From NCBI GenBank assembly GCA_035048485.1, contig CM068584.1, forward strand, positions 64,896,420 through 64,960,419: DNA of 64,000 nucleotides, read 5' to 3'. A program made the translations under genes and the position numbers. A model generated the notes under the pieces. The model was not told the DNA's origin. It searched no databases and saw only the letters and a program-made list of their open reading frames with translations. This document shows positions 1 to 11,195 of this stretch, piece by piece (position 1 is the stretch's first letter; each line of letters begins with the position of its first letter). This stretch comes from Pteria penguin (lineage: Eukaryota; Mollusca; Bivalvia; Pterioida; Pteriidae).

Positions 1-878
1 AAATCTGGTCAATCTTAGCATCTATGGTATCGATTACTATGGTGGCTATCTCGGAGCCAAGTACGGCGGCACACAGTTCTAAACGGGGCACAGTATGACC
101 GGGAGTCGGTGCAAGCTTTGATTTGCCAATGAGAAATCCAATATCACCCTTATCGGAATAGATCGCATTCAGGTAAGCTACGGCGGAGATTGCTGTTTCG
201 GATGCATCACAGAAGACGTGCACTTCTAGTCGCGAGCAATCCTGAAGCGATGATGATGAGTATGTACGAGGGACCGATAGGTTGGCCAAATCAACAAGCG
301 AGTCACACCATTTTCTCCATTCCAACTCGTGCTCTGGGGGTAAAGAATCATCCCATCCGTAAGAAGAGTTCAGTATCTTGCGAAACATAATTTTCCCCCG
401 AAGCACAACTGGAGCGATGAATCCGATAGGGTCGTACAAACTGTTTAATGTTGACAGCATTCCTCGTTTAGTGAATGGGCTCGATTGAATGGGAAAATCA
501 AATTTGAATGAGTCACTTTGTAAGTCCCAAGTAAGGCCAAGGCTTTTCTGCATGGGTATTACGTCAAAATTAAGATTAACGTTTTGAAGATTCTGTGCTC
601 TGTCCTCCTCAGGGAAGGCATTCACTACTTTCTGACTGTTTGATGTTACCTTGTGTAGACGAAGTCCTCCTCCGACGAGAAGTGCTTGCTGTGTCCTTCT
701 GAGGAGATCAATGGCTTGGTCTTCATCAGCGAGTGATGTCAAAGCGTCATCGACGTAGAAGTTTCGGTGAACGAAATGGCTGACATGAGATTGCGTGCTG
801 AACGACACAGATTTCCTGAGCCCATACGTAGCCACTGACGGCGACGGCGTATTGCCAAACACATGTACAGTCATCCTA
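1..878 (-). pseudogene. pol: BEL/Pao pol, C-terminal half (RT palm and following region)
   Basis: An open minus-strand frame runs from the Tc1 insertion point to the window edge without a stop. It carries the reverse-transcriptase catalytic box YVDD (746-757), preceded by the FVHRNF context. It then has the Pao-typical KSLGLTWD and YDPIGFIAP segments, and an HVFCDASE motif that marks the start of the RNase H-like domain, followed by PRLELCAAVLG. These are the usual landmarks of BEL/Pao polyproteins. The segment is well preserved, but it is severed from its N-terminal half by the transposon at 879-2421, so it cannot be expressed as a normal polyprotein. Confidence 0.88.
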
Positions 879-2423
879 TACTGAAACGAAAAAAAACCCC
901 GCAACTTGGAAAATTGTTATTAATTTTGTATTAAATATACATAGCTGTATGAAAATCGCGGAAATAAAAGTGCACCCTGCCTATCACCCTATCCAATGTT
1001 CAAAATCAACCAAGTATGACGAGAAACCTATGCATATCCGGAGCTGTAAAAACATTAAAACCCGTGCCTGTACAAACACGTGCGTTCTTTTTTCATTCAA
1101 ACCAGTATCAATTTATCAATAACATCGGGACACATCATCGCCAATACTTTTGCAAACAATAATTCCTTTTACAATTATGCCACGGTTATCACAGGTTGAT
1201 AGAGGACGTGCTATCGCGATGCTTATGGCAGGGAGCACGCAACTTCACGTCGCTCAACACTTTAGAGTTCACAAATCCACCATTAGTCGATTAGTTTCAC
1301 GTCTCAACGCCACAGGAAGAGTCGATGACCGGCCGAGATCAGGACGTCCACGTGTAACGTCGCGACGTCAAGACCGGGTTGTTAGGCTGGCACACCTGCG
1401 TAACAGGAGGTTAACGGCTGCTGAAACGGCAAGGAATACGATTGGTAATCATAACCATCGGATTCATCCCCAAACAGTGATCAACAGACTGCGTGAGTCT
1501 AATTTGGGTGCAAAGCGACAGTACGTTGGTTTACCACTAACACTGCAACGTCGAGCACGTCGTATGCAATGGTTGACGGCACATATGCCCAGACGATTTC
1601 CTATGAGACGTTGGAGGTCCATGCTCTTCACCGATGAATTTCGATTCACGTTATTTCGATCAGATGGCCGTCAACGTGTGTACCGGCGTCGAGGCGAACG
1701 TTTTGCTGACGCCTGTGTTTTGGAGCATGACCGATTTGGGGGTGGGTCAGTTATGGTTTGGGCAGGAATCTCCCATGGTTTGAAGACACCTTTGGTGATA
1801 GTCAATGGAAATTTAACGGCCGTACGCTATCGGGATGATATCCTTAGACCCCATGTTGTGCCGTTTGTTAGGCAGCATAATCTAACCTTGCAGCAAGATA
1901 ACGCGAGACCACACGTTGCAAGAGTCTGTAGAGACTTTCTTGCGACACAGAACATCGTTCCTATAGATTGCCCTCCATACAGCCCCGATTTGTCCCCAAT
2001 CGAGCATTTGTGGGATGAACTAGACAGACGAATTCGCAATCGCCGTTATCCCCCAAATACCCTCCCCCAGTTAGCAAATGCACTCGTCCAAGAATGGAAT
2101 AACATTCCAATACGGACAGTCAATGCCCCGATGAACTCGATGCAACGACGAATTAGAGATGCTATAGCTGTTCGAGGAGGACACACACGATATTAGGGCA
2201 CGGTTTCAAAACTGCTGCCATTTCAACTTGGATACACGTAGGGTACTACCAATCATGACCTTCTAGCGAAGTGACCTGTTCTGAAAAATCTCCAAACCTT
2301 TATAAGAATGTTACATCAATATTCAATATTAACTATTACATATTAAATTTAGACATTATGCTCGCAAGTATTATTTTATAAAACCTACAATTTGAAGTTG
2401 CGTTTCTTATTCGTTTCAGTATA
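877..2423 (+). mobile_element. Complete Tc1-like DNA transposon with TA target duplication
   Basis: The element occupies 879-2421 (1,543 bp) and is flanked on both sides by TA (877-878 and 2422-2423). Both ends begin TACTGAAACGAA when read inward, and a second shared block GCAACTT lies about 10 bases further in. The terminal inverted repeats are therefore short and imperfect. Excising the element and one TA rejoins the two halves of the BEL/Pao reverse transcriptase. The single ORF inside is intact. Tc1-like elements always duplicate TA, which fits. Confidence 0.92.
1177..2196 (+). CDS. Tc1-family transposase (DD34E)
   Basis: This 339-codon ORF is the usual length for a Tc1 transposase. I chose the ATG at 1177 (MPRLSQVDRG) because the frame upstream has only a TTG. 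Residues 1 to about 110 form the paired-type DNA-binding region: a helix-turn-helix around VAQHFRVHKSTISRLVSRL, a GRPR linker, and a second helical block. The catalytic domain follows, with D in LFTDEFRF, D in LQQDNARPH and E in PIEHLWDEL. There are 34 residues between the last two, which defines DD34E. The frame has no stops or frameshifts, so the protein may be functional. It catalyses cut-and-paste transposition in the nucleus. Confidence 0.93.
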   Translation: MPRLSQVDRGRAIAMLMAGSTQLHVAQHFRVHKSTISRLVSRLNATGRVDDRPRSGRPRVTSRRQDRVVRLAHLRNRRLTAAETARNTIGNHNHRIHPQTVINRLRESNLGAKRQYVGLPLTLQRRARRMQWLTAHMPRRFPMRRWRSMLFTDEFRFTLFRSDGRQRVYRRRGERFADACVLEHDRFGGGSVMVWAGISHGLKTPLVIVNGNLTAVRYRDDILRPHVVPFVRQHNLTLQQDNARPHVARVCRDFLATQNIVPIDCPPYSPDLSPIEHLWDELDRRIRNRRYPPNTLPQLANALVQEWNNIPIRTVNAPMNSMQRRIRDAIAVRGGHTRY

Positions 2424-3711
2424 TATTCGGCAAGCTCCTTCGACGGATCGTTACTTTTGTACCACAAAAATCTCAAAAAGTTCTTGTCTGCGACACTGAC
2501 GCCAAACAGTAAAACATCTGCTCAATATCTGCGGTAATTGCGATTCTTTCCTTACGGAAACGCATGAGAATTCCGAGCAGATTGTTAGTTAAATCAGGTC
2601 CGGCAAGTAACACGGAGTTTAAAGAGATCCCCTCGTATGACGCAGAAGAATCGAAAACCATCCTGACTTTGTTCGGTTTACGGGAGTGATACACAGCGAA
2701 TATCGGTAGGTACCAGCATTCCTCATTGGGTTGCAAAGTCGGTGCTGGTACTGCATGACCATTTTCGAAGATCCTTTGCACAAAGGATAAAGCGTGCTCC
2801 ATTTTCGTAGGATTCCTCTTAAGACTGGAGTCTAGATTCCTAGCTCGCTTAAAAGCTTGGGAATGATTGTTAGGAAGCCTGGGTCGGTCAGGCTTAAACG
2901 GAAGTGGGGCGGTCCATTTCCCACTTTGGTTACGATGGAAAGTGTTCTCCATAATACCGAGGAACGTTCTGTCGTCCCTTGACAATCCTAGCTTGTCGTC
3001 ATCAACGGTTCGCTCGAACACAGGAGAATGAATATCCTGGTCAATGATTTGAGCTCCAGTATGCTTGACGGTAATGTCATGCTCGCATGGTGGCAAAATC
3101 GATGGCCTACCGTTGCCTCGAATGTGGATCTTGTTCGTGGTCACGCGTGTAGGAAGGTGAGCTTTGTTGAGACATGTTTCACCTATAATCGTCCATCCTA
3201 GACTTAGTCTCTGAGCATACGGCGCGGTTTCACCGATTCTGTGGTCTAATACGTAATGAGCGTCTATTAGATCGCGTCAAATCAAAAGCAATATCTTCGC
3301 TTGCGAATCAATTGGTGGGATGCAATCTGCGATATCGGATAAATGGGTATACTGTTGAGCTATTTCCGGAGTCGGAATCTCATCTACATTATCGGGAATA
3401 TTATCACACTCAATAAAGGGTGGCAATTTGTAAGTCATATTTCCATCCAGCGAAGAAACGACTAAGTTCCTTGCTAATCTACCGAACGCGTAGTGTACGC
3501 CAGAACACGTCCTAAGTTCGAACCCTTCCGGGTCCGACTGAATTCCTAGTGTATCAAATAGATAACTCTTGGCAAGAGACTGATTACTTTGATCGTCTAT
3601 AACGGCATATAGTCTGAGAGTCTTCTCTGGGTTTCCTTGGGTAAAAACATCAACCAAGAATGTTTTGAACACGACTTTCCTCCGGGTATACAATGGCATA
3701 TCTGAGAACAT
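2424..3711 (-). pseudogene. pol: BEL/Pao protease and N-terminal half of reverse transcriptase
   Basis: Read on the minus strand from 3711, the frame begins with a retropepsin-like domain. Its active-site context is YAVIDDQSNQSL, the DDQS form common in Pao proteases rather than DTG. An in-frame TGA lies at about 3277-3279. The same frame then resumes with RDLIDAHYVLDHR and continues from 3144 to 2473 through the RT fingers and palm (KVRMVFDSSA, LNSVLLAGPDL, ADIEQMFY). A frameshift near 2475 moves the following segment (DKNFLRFLWYK) to another frame, which runs to the Tc1 insertion at 2423. It is a decayed copy. Confidence 0.85.
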
Positions 3712-3779
3712 TTACTGTCTAAAACAGTTATCTTCTCCGAGATAACTTTACGAATCCCCTCCCCGCCTTGGGAACTGCT

Positions 3780-5582
3780 ACTTTCAGCTGGAGCGTCAAT
3801 GTGCAGTGCAGACGGATGAGATTTGCTTGAACACAGAACAAATCACATCTTCGGTGCAGTTCCTAGCTACACGTTCTGTCGAGTTGCAACACTTGAAACA
3901 AATCCCGTTCTGTACTAGCATATCTTTCCGTTCCTTAAGTGTTTTGTTACGGAAGGTCCTGCACTTGTTGAGAGCGTGAAAGTCATTATGAAGTGGGCAT
4001 TTTTTGCGGGGATCGATTCGCTCACTCATTCTTTTCTTGTCGTCCACTTCAGTCTTCTTATTGTACACTCGATTAGCATTGTTGGGACGTTCAGGCTGAG
4101 ACTCCTTCTTTCGGTCCAAAATACGCAAACCTGGATCATTCCGTATCTGGCTCATTTCAACAATAAAGTCAACAAAGAAGTTAAAAGGTGGATAAGGGCT
4201 GCCATTATTTCGCTTGTAAGTAGATGCACGCGATATCCATTTTTCTTGCATATTATAAGGGAGCTTCTTTACAATCGGAAGAATGCCGGTGGAAGAATCA
4301 AAGTATGATAAAAAAGTACTGTATTCTGGATCATCTTTGCTGAGACAATCGCGGACAAAATATCGAAAAGATCATACAGTTTCTTGCTGTCACTATTGGT
4401 CAAAGACGGAAACTTACCTAATTTCGATTTCAAAGCTGCTTCTACGAGCTCTGGGCTTCCATATCGCTCCTGAAGACGTTGCCATATTAGATGAACGGCC
4501 TTATGAGGATTCTGTGGATTGGCAGTCTTCATGCTATTTGCAAATTTCTTCGATTCAGGTCCAAGCCATTTAATCAATAAGTCCAATTCCTCCCTAGCAG
4601 TAGTGTGAAGTTCAGTAGTTATCGACTGAAAACTGGTCTTCCACGCTGCAAAAGCCTCTGGCTGATCATTGAATGATATAAACCTCGATGTGAGAAGATC
4701 CTTCTTCAAGAGAAACGAAGTTAAATCACTTACGACGGATCTCGGCAAGTCGACATTGTTAACTGGTTCAGGAACTAACGGTGGATGCGGTTTAGGTTGG
4801 GTTAAGTCCGCATAAATGTTTTCTGCCGACAGAGATTTCGATTGTCTTGCAATGGACGCCATATACCTTGACATCATTTCTTCCTTGGGCATAGAAGGTG
4901 GCAACTCGACTTTTACTCGCATCTCCGGATGTTCATCATGTTTTATAATAGCTTCGACTTCGGATTCTGCCACTGCAGTTTCCCGTTGTTGCTCTAACAG
5001 TCTCATGTCAGCATCAATTCAAGCCTTTTGCTTTGCTAAAGTCACTTCTTGACGTAGATATTTCAAGCGTGCCTTCTGACCTTCTACTTTTATCTGCTTC
5101 TACAGTAATATTGTTGAAGCACTCGACCTCGAAGACCGTGATGACCTTGACTTACTCTTGTAATCTGACCCAAGCTTCATCGAAATAACTTCCGCAGCTT
5201 CTAACAGTTTGTCCTTCAGAGTACCTAAACACCGTTCCACAACATCGGTACGAATTTTGTAAGTTCTTAACAGCTTGTCTTTAGCATCAATGCTTTCTTG
5301 TGTATGAGTTCTCTCGAGAAAATCCACAACGGTATCGAGACCGGATATAAATTTACAATGTAAAAGAGTAACTGTCTCATGATAATATTTCAAATCGCTA
5401 GGAGAGAGCTCCGAAACTTTACCGTCAAATTCAAATAATAGAGTTTCGATTTCAAACCAAATTTTGTCGACCGACCGATTCAATGTTTTCAGATTTGTTT
5501 CGAACATTCCTGTTCCCTTCTCCGTAAGACTTCGTTGTCTTTCAGAAGACCTTAAAACTTGCTCTTCTTTCGATTCTGACAT
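3780..5582 (-). pseudogene. gag: BEL/Pao gag-like protein with zinc-knuckle C-terminus
   Basis: The start is taken at the ATG at 5582 (MSESKEEQ). An N-terminal helical region is followed by a serine/arginine-rich stretch and a TAG stop at about 5100. The frame resumes (IDADMRLLEQQRE), with an in-frame TGA just before it in a context suggesting CGA to TGA decay. The central part contains FAAWKTSFQSI and a WQRLQERYGSPELVEAAL segment, which is typical of the DUF1759-type gag of BEL/Pao elements. Another frameshift lies near 4270. The last part holds CPLHNDFHALNKC and a degenerate CFKCC zinc knuckle, then ends near 3780. It is not functional as it stands. Confidence 0.8.
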
Positions 5583-6840
5583 TGTTAACCACGATCTATT
5601 ACACAATTAAAGTTTGAACGTGACAGAGGACCTATATGTACATACATACTACTAATACATGAGATGTGACAAGTGCAAAAATGTAAACAAATGTCTAATG
5701 GATAGTCACTGTCAATCCGGGCACAGAAAACAATGTTCAAAAGTTTATGATATGAAAATTAATAAATGAATGTTTATAAATATTCACAAAAAGTCTTTTT
5801 TCTGACTGGTGTTGATCGACATCTTACGTATGTGAAGGTCGACGTCCTGTGTTGATACAAAGGTTCTTGTACTGTACTGCCTCCATAATATGAGTCAGTG
5901 GTTACCCTCGCCTGCCAAGGTCCATAATGAAAAGCCAGTGCGGATCACAAGATTCAACACTTTAATATTGACAGGACAACAAAGGGTACAAGACTGCAAA
6001 TACAATATAAAACAATACATTACTGTATGACCTAACAAAGATTTCAATGAAAAAATACACAAGATCTAATGTAAATGATATAAAGGTTCAATCTTCGACC
6101 TCAAATCACGATGAAAATATTGCAGTGTAAATGTTCAATACGAAAGTAGAATACGAAAGTACAATGTACACGCCAAACACGACTTAAAAGAGCATTGGTA
6201 CTAGAAAATAAAGTACACTTACACCATGGGGACATAAGACGCGACAAAAACAGCTACACACTGTTGACGACGTGATAGTCGTGAGGCTTCTGTCTTAGGA
6301 TTCCATGGCGAAACGTTGAACTAACGCTTAATGAGGAGTTCCGCACAACGAATAAACAAAGAACACGAAAACGGATAACACATAATCCGGATTTGATCCG
6401 GCACACTAACTGTCCTCGTTAAATACTTGCATCCGAAACATTGCTGTTATTTTCATGATTCTAAAGTTATCCCAAACAGAGTATTACCATTTTGTCGTAA
6501 GTAAAGATATGAACTGCATTACAATAGAAATGTGAGTCTCATATCTCACTTATGATGGATTGGATAAGAGTTTAGATTCAGTGCTATAATGCGAGCTAAA
6601 CTGAAAATAAGAGAAAGTTATATACGAAGGAAATACATCAACGGAATCTTTATATCATTAACAGTGCCACGATTATATTTGAGTAAATTACAGTTGATGT
6701 ATGCCGATTTATAAAACTTTAGTATATGTCCTTCTTGGAAAAACATTTTTAAATTAAAGATAGTGTAACAAAAAACGTAATGAATGTGATACATAAAATT
6801 TTAATTTTGACGAATATCCGTTTATTGAAATTGTACTCCT
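5583..6840. other. Non-coding stretch upstream of gag; possible BEL 5' UTR/LTR remnant
   Basis: No ORF of note and no recognisable domain on either strand. By position the part nearest gag should contain the primer-binding site and 5' LTR of the BEL/Pao element. I could not find a convincing TGT...ACA boundary or a tRNA-complementary primer-binding site, and there is no second LTR in the window to compare. Beyond about 6420 the sequence is ordinary AT-rich DNA. Confidence 0.4.
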
Positions 6841-6902
6841 TTGGATGAATTTTGACTCGTTGCTCAGAAAAACAGTATGTATACGATTTGCGCAGGAGTC
6901 TC

Positions 6903-7480
6903 AGGGGCGGATCCAGAACTTCATCTGCCGGGGAGTCACCTCACAATTGAGGCCCGAAGGGCCGAATTGGGAGGATATGGTAGGGGTCCGCCCCTCCCAT
7001 AAGTGGGGTTTGGGTGGCCTCCCCCGAGAAAATTTTGCAAAAATGAGGCAAAATGGTGCAATCTGGCGTTCTTTTTTGCATTATTCATCAACATTTTCTT
7101 GGCTTCAAATATTCCGCAAAAACTCTGAAATCGGAAGAAAACTGTCGTAATATTTTCGATCAAAAATTATCATGTTCACCCCTCCCTCCCTCCCATAGGT
7201 TTGGATGGGGTTTTCCTGAGAAGATATGACAAAAATCTTGCAAAATCGTGTGTGCCATATAAGGACCCTTTTGTTCTAATTCACGGAAATTTTATCAGGC
7301 ATGGACCCAGATTTTCAGTTGGAGGAGGCGTAAAACTCGGCACAGGGTCTAGGGACTGCCTATAGGTCCCCGGTGGATGTAGGGTAGATCCTTGGTAGGG
7401 GGGAACACGGTGAAAAGTCCCCCTCCACGGAAGCTCCCGTATTTGAGACTTTTGGAGATACAAAATACGTTGTGAAAACA
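6903..7480. repeat. GGGGCGGATCCAG-type dispersed repeat
   Basis: The segment opens with AGGGGCGGATCCAGAACT and contains GC-rich blocks (GGGTCCGCCCCTCCC, TGGCCTCCCCCGAGAAAATTTTG) that stand out from the AT-rich flanks. The same opening recurs at 26388. A second related block runs from about 7300 to 7450. Small ORFs here are by-products of the repeat. I take it to be a non-autonomous dispersed element; its class is not evident. Confidence 0.55.
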
Positions 7481-7511
7481 AACTATTCTAGAAATGGCTA
7501 TAAGAGAAATC

Positions 7512-7673
7512 CATCTTGTACATCGCGTAGCTTCAGTACAAGCGTTTCAAAAATTTGTACTGAAGCTACACGATGTAGAAGACGTATGTGAGTAAAATAG
7601 TATGGATAAGTAAAATCCATCTTGTACAGCGCGTAGCTTCAAACATTTGTAACATTTGCTACACGATGTACAA
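7512..7673. repeat. Duplicated inverted-repeat unit
   Basis: Arms at 7512-7541 (CATCTTGTACATCGCGTAGC...) and 7555-7581 (its inverted complement) form a hairpin with a short loop. A second, slightly different copy follows at 7618-7673 with the same CATCTTGTAC...GCGTAGCTTC left arm and GCTACACGATGTACAAG right arm. Two small palindromic units in tandem suggest a miniature foldback element that has duplicated. Confidence 0.6.
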
Positions 7674-7679
7674 GTAGCC

Positions 7680-8533
7680 TGAGGCCAAGTGACCGAACAT
7701 TTTTGTGCTGGATATTACATATTGCACATGTATTTCGCTTCCCTCTGGAAAATATTATGGATCATAAACGGGGATCAGGGGAGATTTATCATGAAATTGA
7801 TCGTGAGTGAAGCGAGTCAACGATTTTTTTTTCAACTGCAAATTTAAAGTAATATGAGAGAATAACTGGCGAGGGAAGCGAGCCAGCGAAATTTTTCGGC
7901 GGCATATAAATATAGATTACTCTATTACGTCACCGATTGTTAAATATTTGAAGTTTATGTTTTTGTTATAATTCAGCATGGATATACACAGTTCTGTAAC
8001 ATAGTCATTTTCAATGACAGCTCATATCATTAAGTATCCGTATGGTATCTTAATAACTAAAAAACATAAATTTGAATATCACTGCTGGTCGAAAAGATGA
8101 TTCCGGACACGCGGAAAATCCAGACGTTTTAGTTGTACAAAGCGAAATAGCAATATATCTTTTACTTATGTGCCAAGTTGTGCTAAAAATATCTTCATTT
8201 AATATCATTTTGATGTCACTTCATCTTTCGGTTTTCTCTCTTCTCAAAACAAAAATTGGGAAACTCAAATGGCAGTTAACAATGTCATTTCTATTTATAT
8301 CACATCTAAAGTTAAAGTGGTGTCTGCTGATTCATAACCAACTTGTTAAAATATCTAACTATATTGAGAACAGAGATTGGTGAAGGGATAGATCGGTGCA
8401 ACGTAATTGAAAGGGACCGGCAAAGATAAATTTATCAAATAATGGATCCCATGAGATCTTACGTCTATATTATTGTGAGAATTAAATTCAACTATTGCTT
8501 TTCATGGTTTGCGTTTATTTTCTTTCATTTCAG
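7680..8533. other. AT-rich stretch, no recognised gene
   Basis: This holds short phrases such as GAGTGAAGCGAGTCAACGA (about 7804) and GCGAGGGAAGCGAGCCAGCG (about 7870), which look like ends of dispersed repeats. An unrecognised ORF of about 100 codons at 8072-8383 has no domain I can name. An upstream exon of the membrane-protein gene at 8534-15433 could lie here, but I cannot point to one. Confidence 0.3.
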
Positions 8534-11163
8534 ATCCAATGTGTCAGGGAAAAAATAAATCTGCAACTGTATCTGACAAAAGGTAGTTTTAAGGACGATT
8601 CTCTATAACAGTTTGCAAAAATGTAGAGTGTTGTTTTCTTTTATATATTTATCTATGAGAGATAGTTGAGTAAAAATGTATTTGTTTGCGTTTTATTTGA
8701 TCTTTTTTTATTCACTTTGTCCTAATTTTAAGCAATAAACCATAACTAATTTATAAAAGTAGTCCATGTTGTCAAAATTTGCGTATTTAGATATCATGTT
8801 GTCTTTCGACATTAATGGTCAATTGAACACCTCACTCAAACGTGACGATTTCAATTTTGCTATCACAAACTTTCCTTTCATAAGTAGCAACATTCCATTA
8901 TCGCCCGCATACGGCATATTCATATCTCAGTTAATGCGTTATTCCAGAGCATGTTCAAATTACAGTGACTTTGTTCTGAGGGCTAGGCGACTTTCAGTTA
9001 AGCTGCTCAACCAGGATTATATATGTGCTAGACTAGCAACATCACTGAGGAAATTCTATGGTCGTTACGAGACTCTTATTACTCCATATGATATCTTGTT
9101 ATCCAGACTTTTAAATGATATTCTGGACTGAGACCGATTCCGATCATTTTACACAGATTTGACACCTTCTATACTAGAAGGTTACCTACTTCGACTTCTC
9201 CATATATAAATACATATGGAATTTACACGATCTGACTCTTTCTACTGGGTATATGTGACGGGTGTTGCTAAGAAGCAGGAGATGCTCACTCTCCCCGGGC
9301 ACCTGATCTCACTCCATCACAGGGGTTCACATATGCTCTTCAAGTAGACATATTTTGATATTTTGCATTTGTTTTTCATTTTCACTGATTTTGTATGTCC
9401 TCTGGTTTTATGATTTTTGGACTTGTGCTTTGGATTTATCCATCATCTTTACATTATCATTATCAGTATTTCTTTCTCTAGTGCTATCTTTCCGGTCAAC
9501 GCCTGTGACTTACAGACATCTATTCCACCTACAACCACCACTGAAAACAAAAACGGTACAGCAATTCTTCTCGGTGTTATTCTGGTGATGTTTATAATTA
9601 AAGACCTTATTTTTGTCATCTATTTGTCAAGAAGAGGTTGTCGTGGCACTCTATTTAGAAAGTCAAGTCAAGGTTTGTATTGTGTTTTAGAGAATATGTT
9701 TGTCTTCTTAAACGTGTAAAATTGTACAAAAACAAACACATTCACAAATTATTTGCATAACTGGGTACATTAAAATTCAATATAAAATCGTATGTGACTG
9801 TGTATTCCTAGTAACGCTAACTGTCAATGCTTATATATGCTTCTATATTGCGAGAAGCCAAATACAAATCTTTGAATATCAAGCTGTTGTTTTAACATTA
9901 CTCCGTGATCTAGAATTAACAATAGAGTGAGATATATACCGTTCCTTTCAGCATTGCTAATTAGAAGCCCGCTTCTTCATGCATTCTTTATATCATATAC
10001 TAAAATATGTAAAAATTTAGATAAAGCTTATTACCTTTTTATGGAATTGCGTTTAACTTATATCTTAGGACAGAGTTATGTAACAGCTTTGATAGCGCAT
10101 CTGCATCAAACCTTCGAATCCCGATCACTCTATACATTTCTTTTATTTTCTATTTTTTATAATTATCGTTATAACTTTATTCCACCTCGGGGATCTTTGT
10201 AAGATTCCGAAATGTCGATAAAGTCGATTGACTTGAATGGTGTATCATCATGTGCATCTTCTTTGATAGTTCAGTGGTAATGGGTTGGGGTATCTAGTCC
10301 GATCATCCCATACATTAATTTAAACCTATAGATAGTGGATTACATACGTAAACACGAGTCTTTTTGTACAGAATCGACAAAATCTCAATTCAACAGTGAA
10401 AACTTGTCTAGGGAATCTTCACAAATGGACATTGGAGTAGACTTTGTATCAAAACTTAGAAAACATTCAACAAAGAGTTATCTTACAAGTAAAATACGAA
10501 AGTACCTGGTGTCTCACGACTATGGTACTAACGATATACTACAGTGGACATTCTTTGACCCCTCAAATTCAGAGATGAGATCAGAGAAAAAAAGTGGGCG
10601 TTTCTTGTTTGAGTAGCCACACTCGCCGTTAAAGCCCCTACACACGGACGAAACAAATATAATTCAGCACTGTATATATACATAAATGTGAAAATACACT
10701 GAATAGAAAATACCACGAGCGCACAGCGTCAGGAAAAAGGGTATAGCACTTACCTCAAACCTTTCACGGGAACCTTTGCGTACACGAAAGAAAGAAAGAA
10801 AGATAAAAAAGTTACGGATGCTAATATAATCCATCTGTTACTACCAATATCAGGTTTGATTTAAATTCATCCAGAGGTGTTACGTGCAAATAGCTGTACT
10901 TAAGATGGAAATCATTTCCCGCATATGAAGGTGTTTTGTTTAGAAGGTTGATAAAACAAAATCACCAAACGCCGAGAGCATTAAAGGATATTTAGTCTTG
11001 GAATGATCCCAATACTGCTTGTCATCTAAGACTACAAAAGTAATCAGCAAGGCCGAAAACAGCTTTTATATTTGGCCGGACATGCGGCAATACAGGACTT
11101 CCGAGATACGTATCAGTGATTAGATTTAGGTGAAATGTAGGGCATCATATGTCCAGTATAATA

Positions 11164-11195
<32 letters not shown>

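Larger units (their letters stand above)
1..5582 (-). mobile_element. BEL/Pao LTR retrotransposon, decayed, interrupted by a Tc1 element
   Basis: The order on the minus strand is gag-like protein, zinc-knuckle region, protease, reverse transcriptase and the start of the RNase H side, which is the BEL/Pao plan. Coding runs from 5582 down to the left edge of the window and continues beyond it. The copy is broken by in-frame stops, by frameshifts near 4270 and 2475, and by a Tc1 transposon at 879-2421. Removing that transposon and one TA restores an uninterrupted junction, so the DNA transposon arrived after the retrotransposon. No LTR can be defined: the 3' LTR lies outside the window and I could not recognise the 5' LTR boundary upstream of gag. 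Confidence 0.85.

Noticed and set aside
6845..7163. ORFs on both strands (101 and 75 codons)
   Set aside because: They lie in a GC-rich dispersed repeat and show no domain.
9927..10202. A 91-codon ORF with hydrophobic segments
   Set aside because: Low-complexity AT-rich DNA in an intron with no splice sites or start context; taken as chance.
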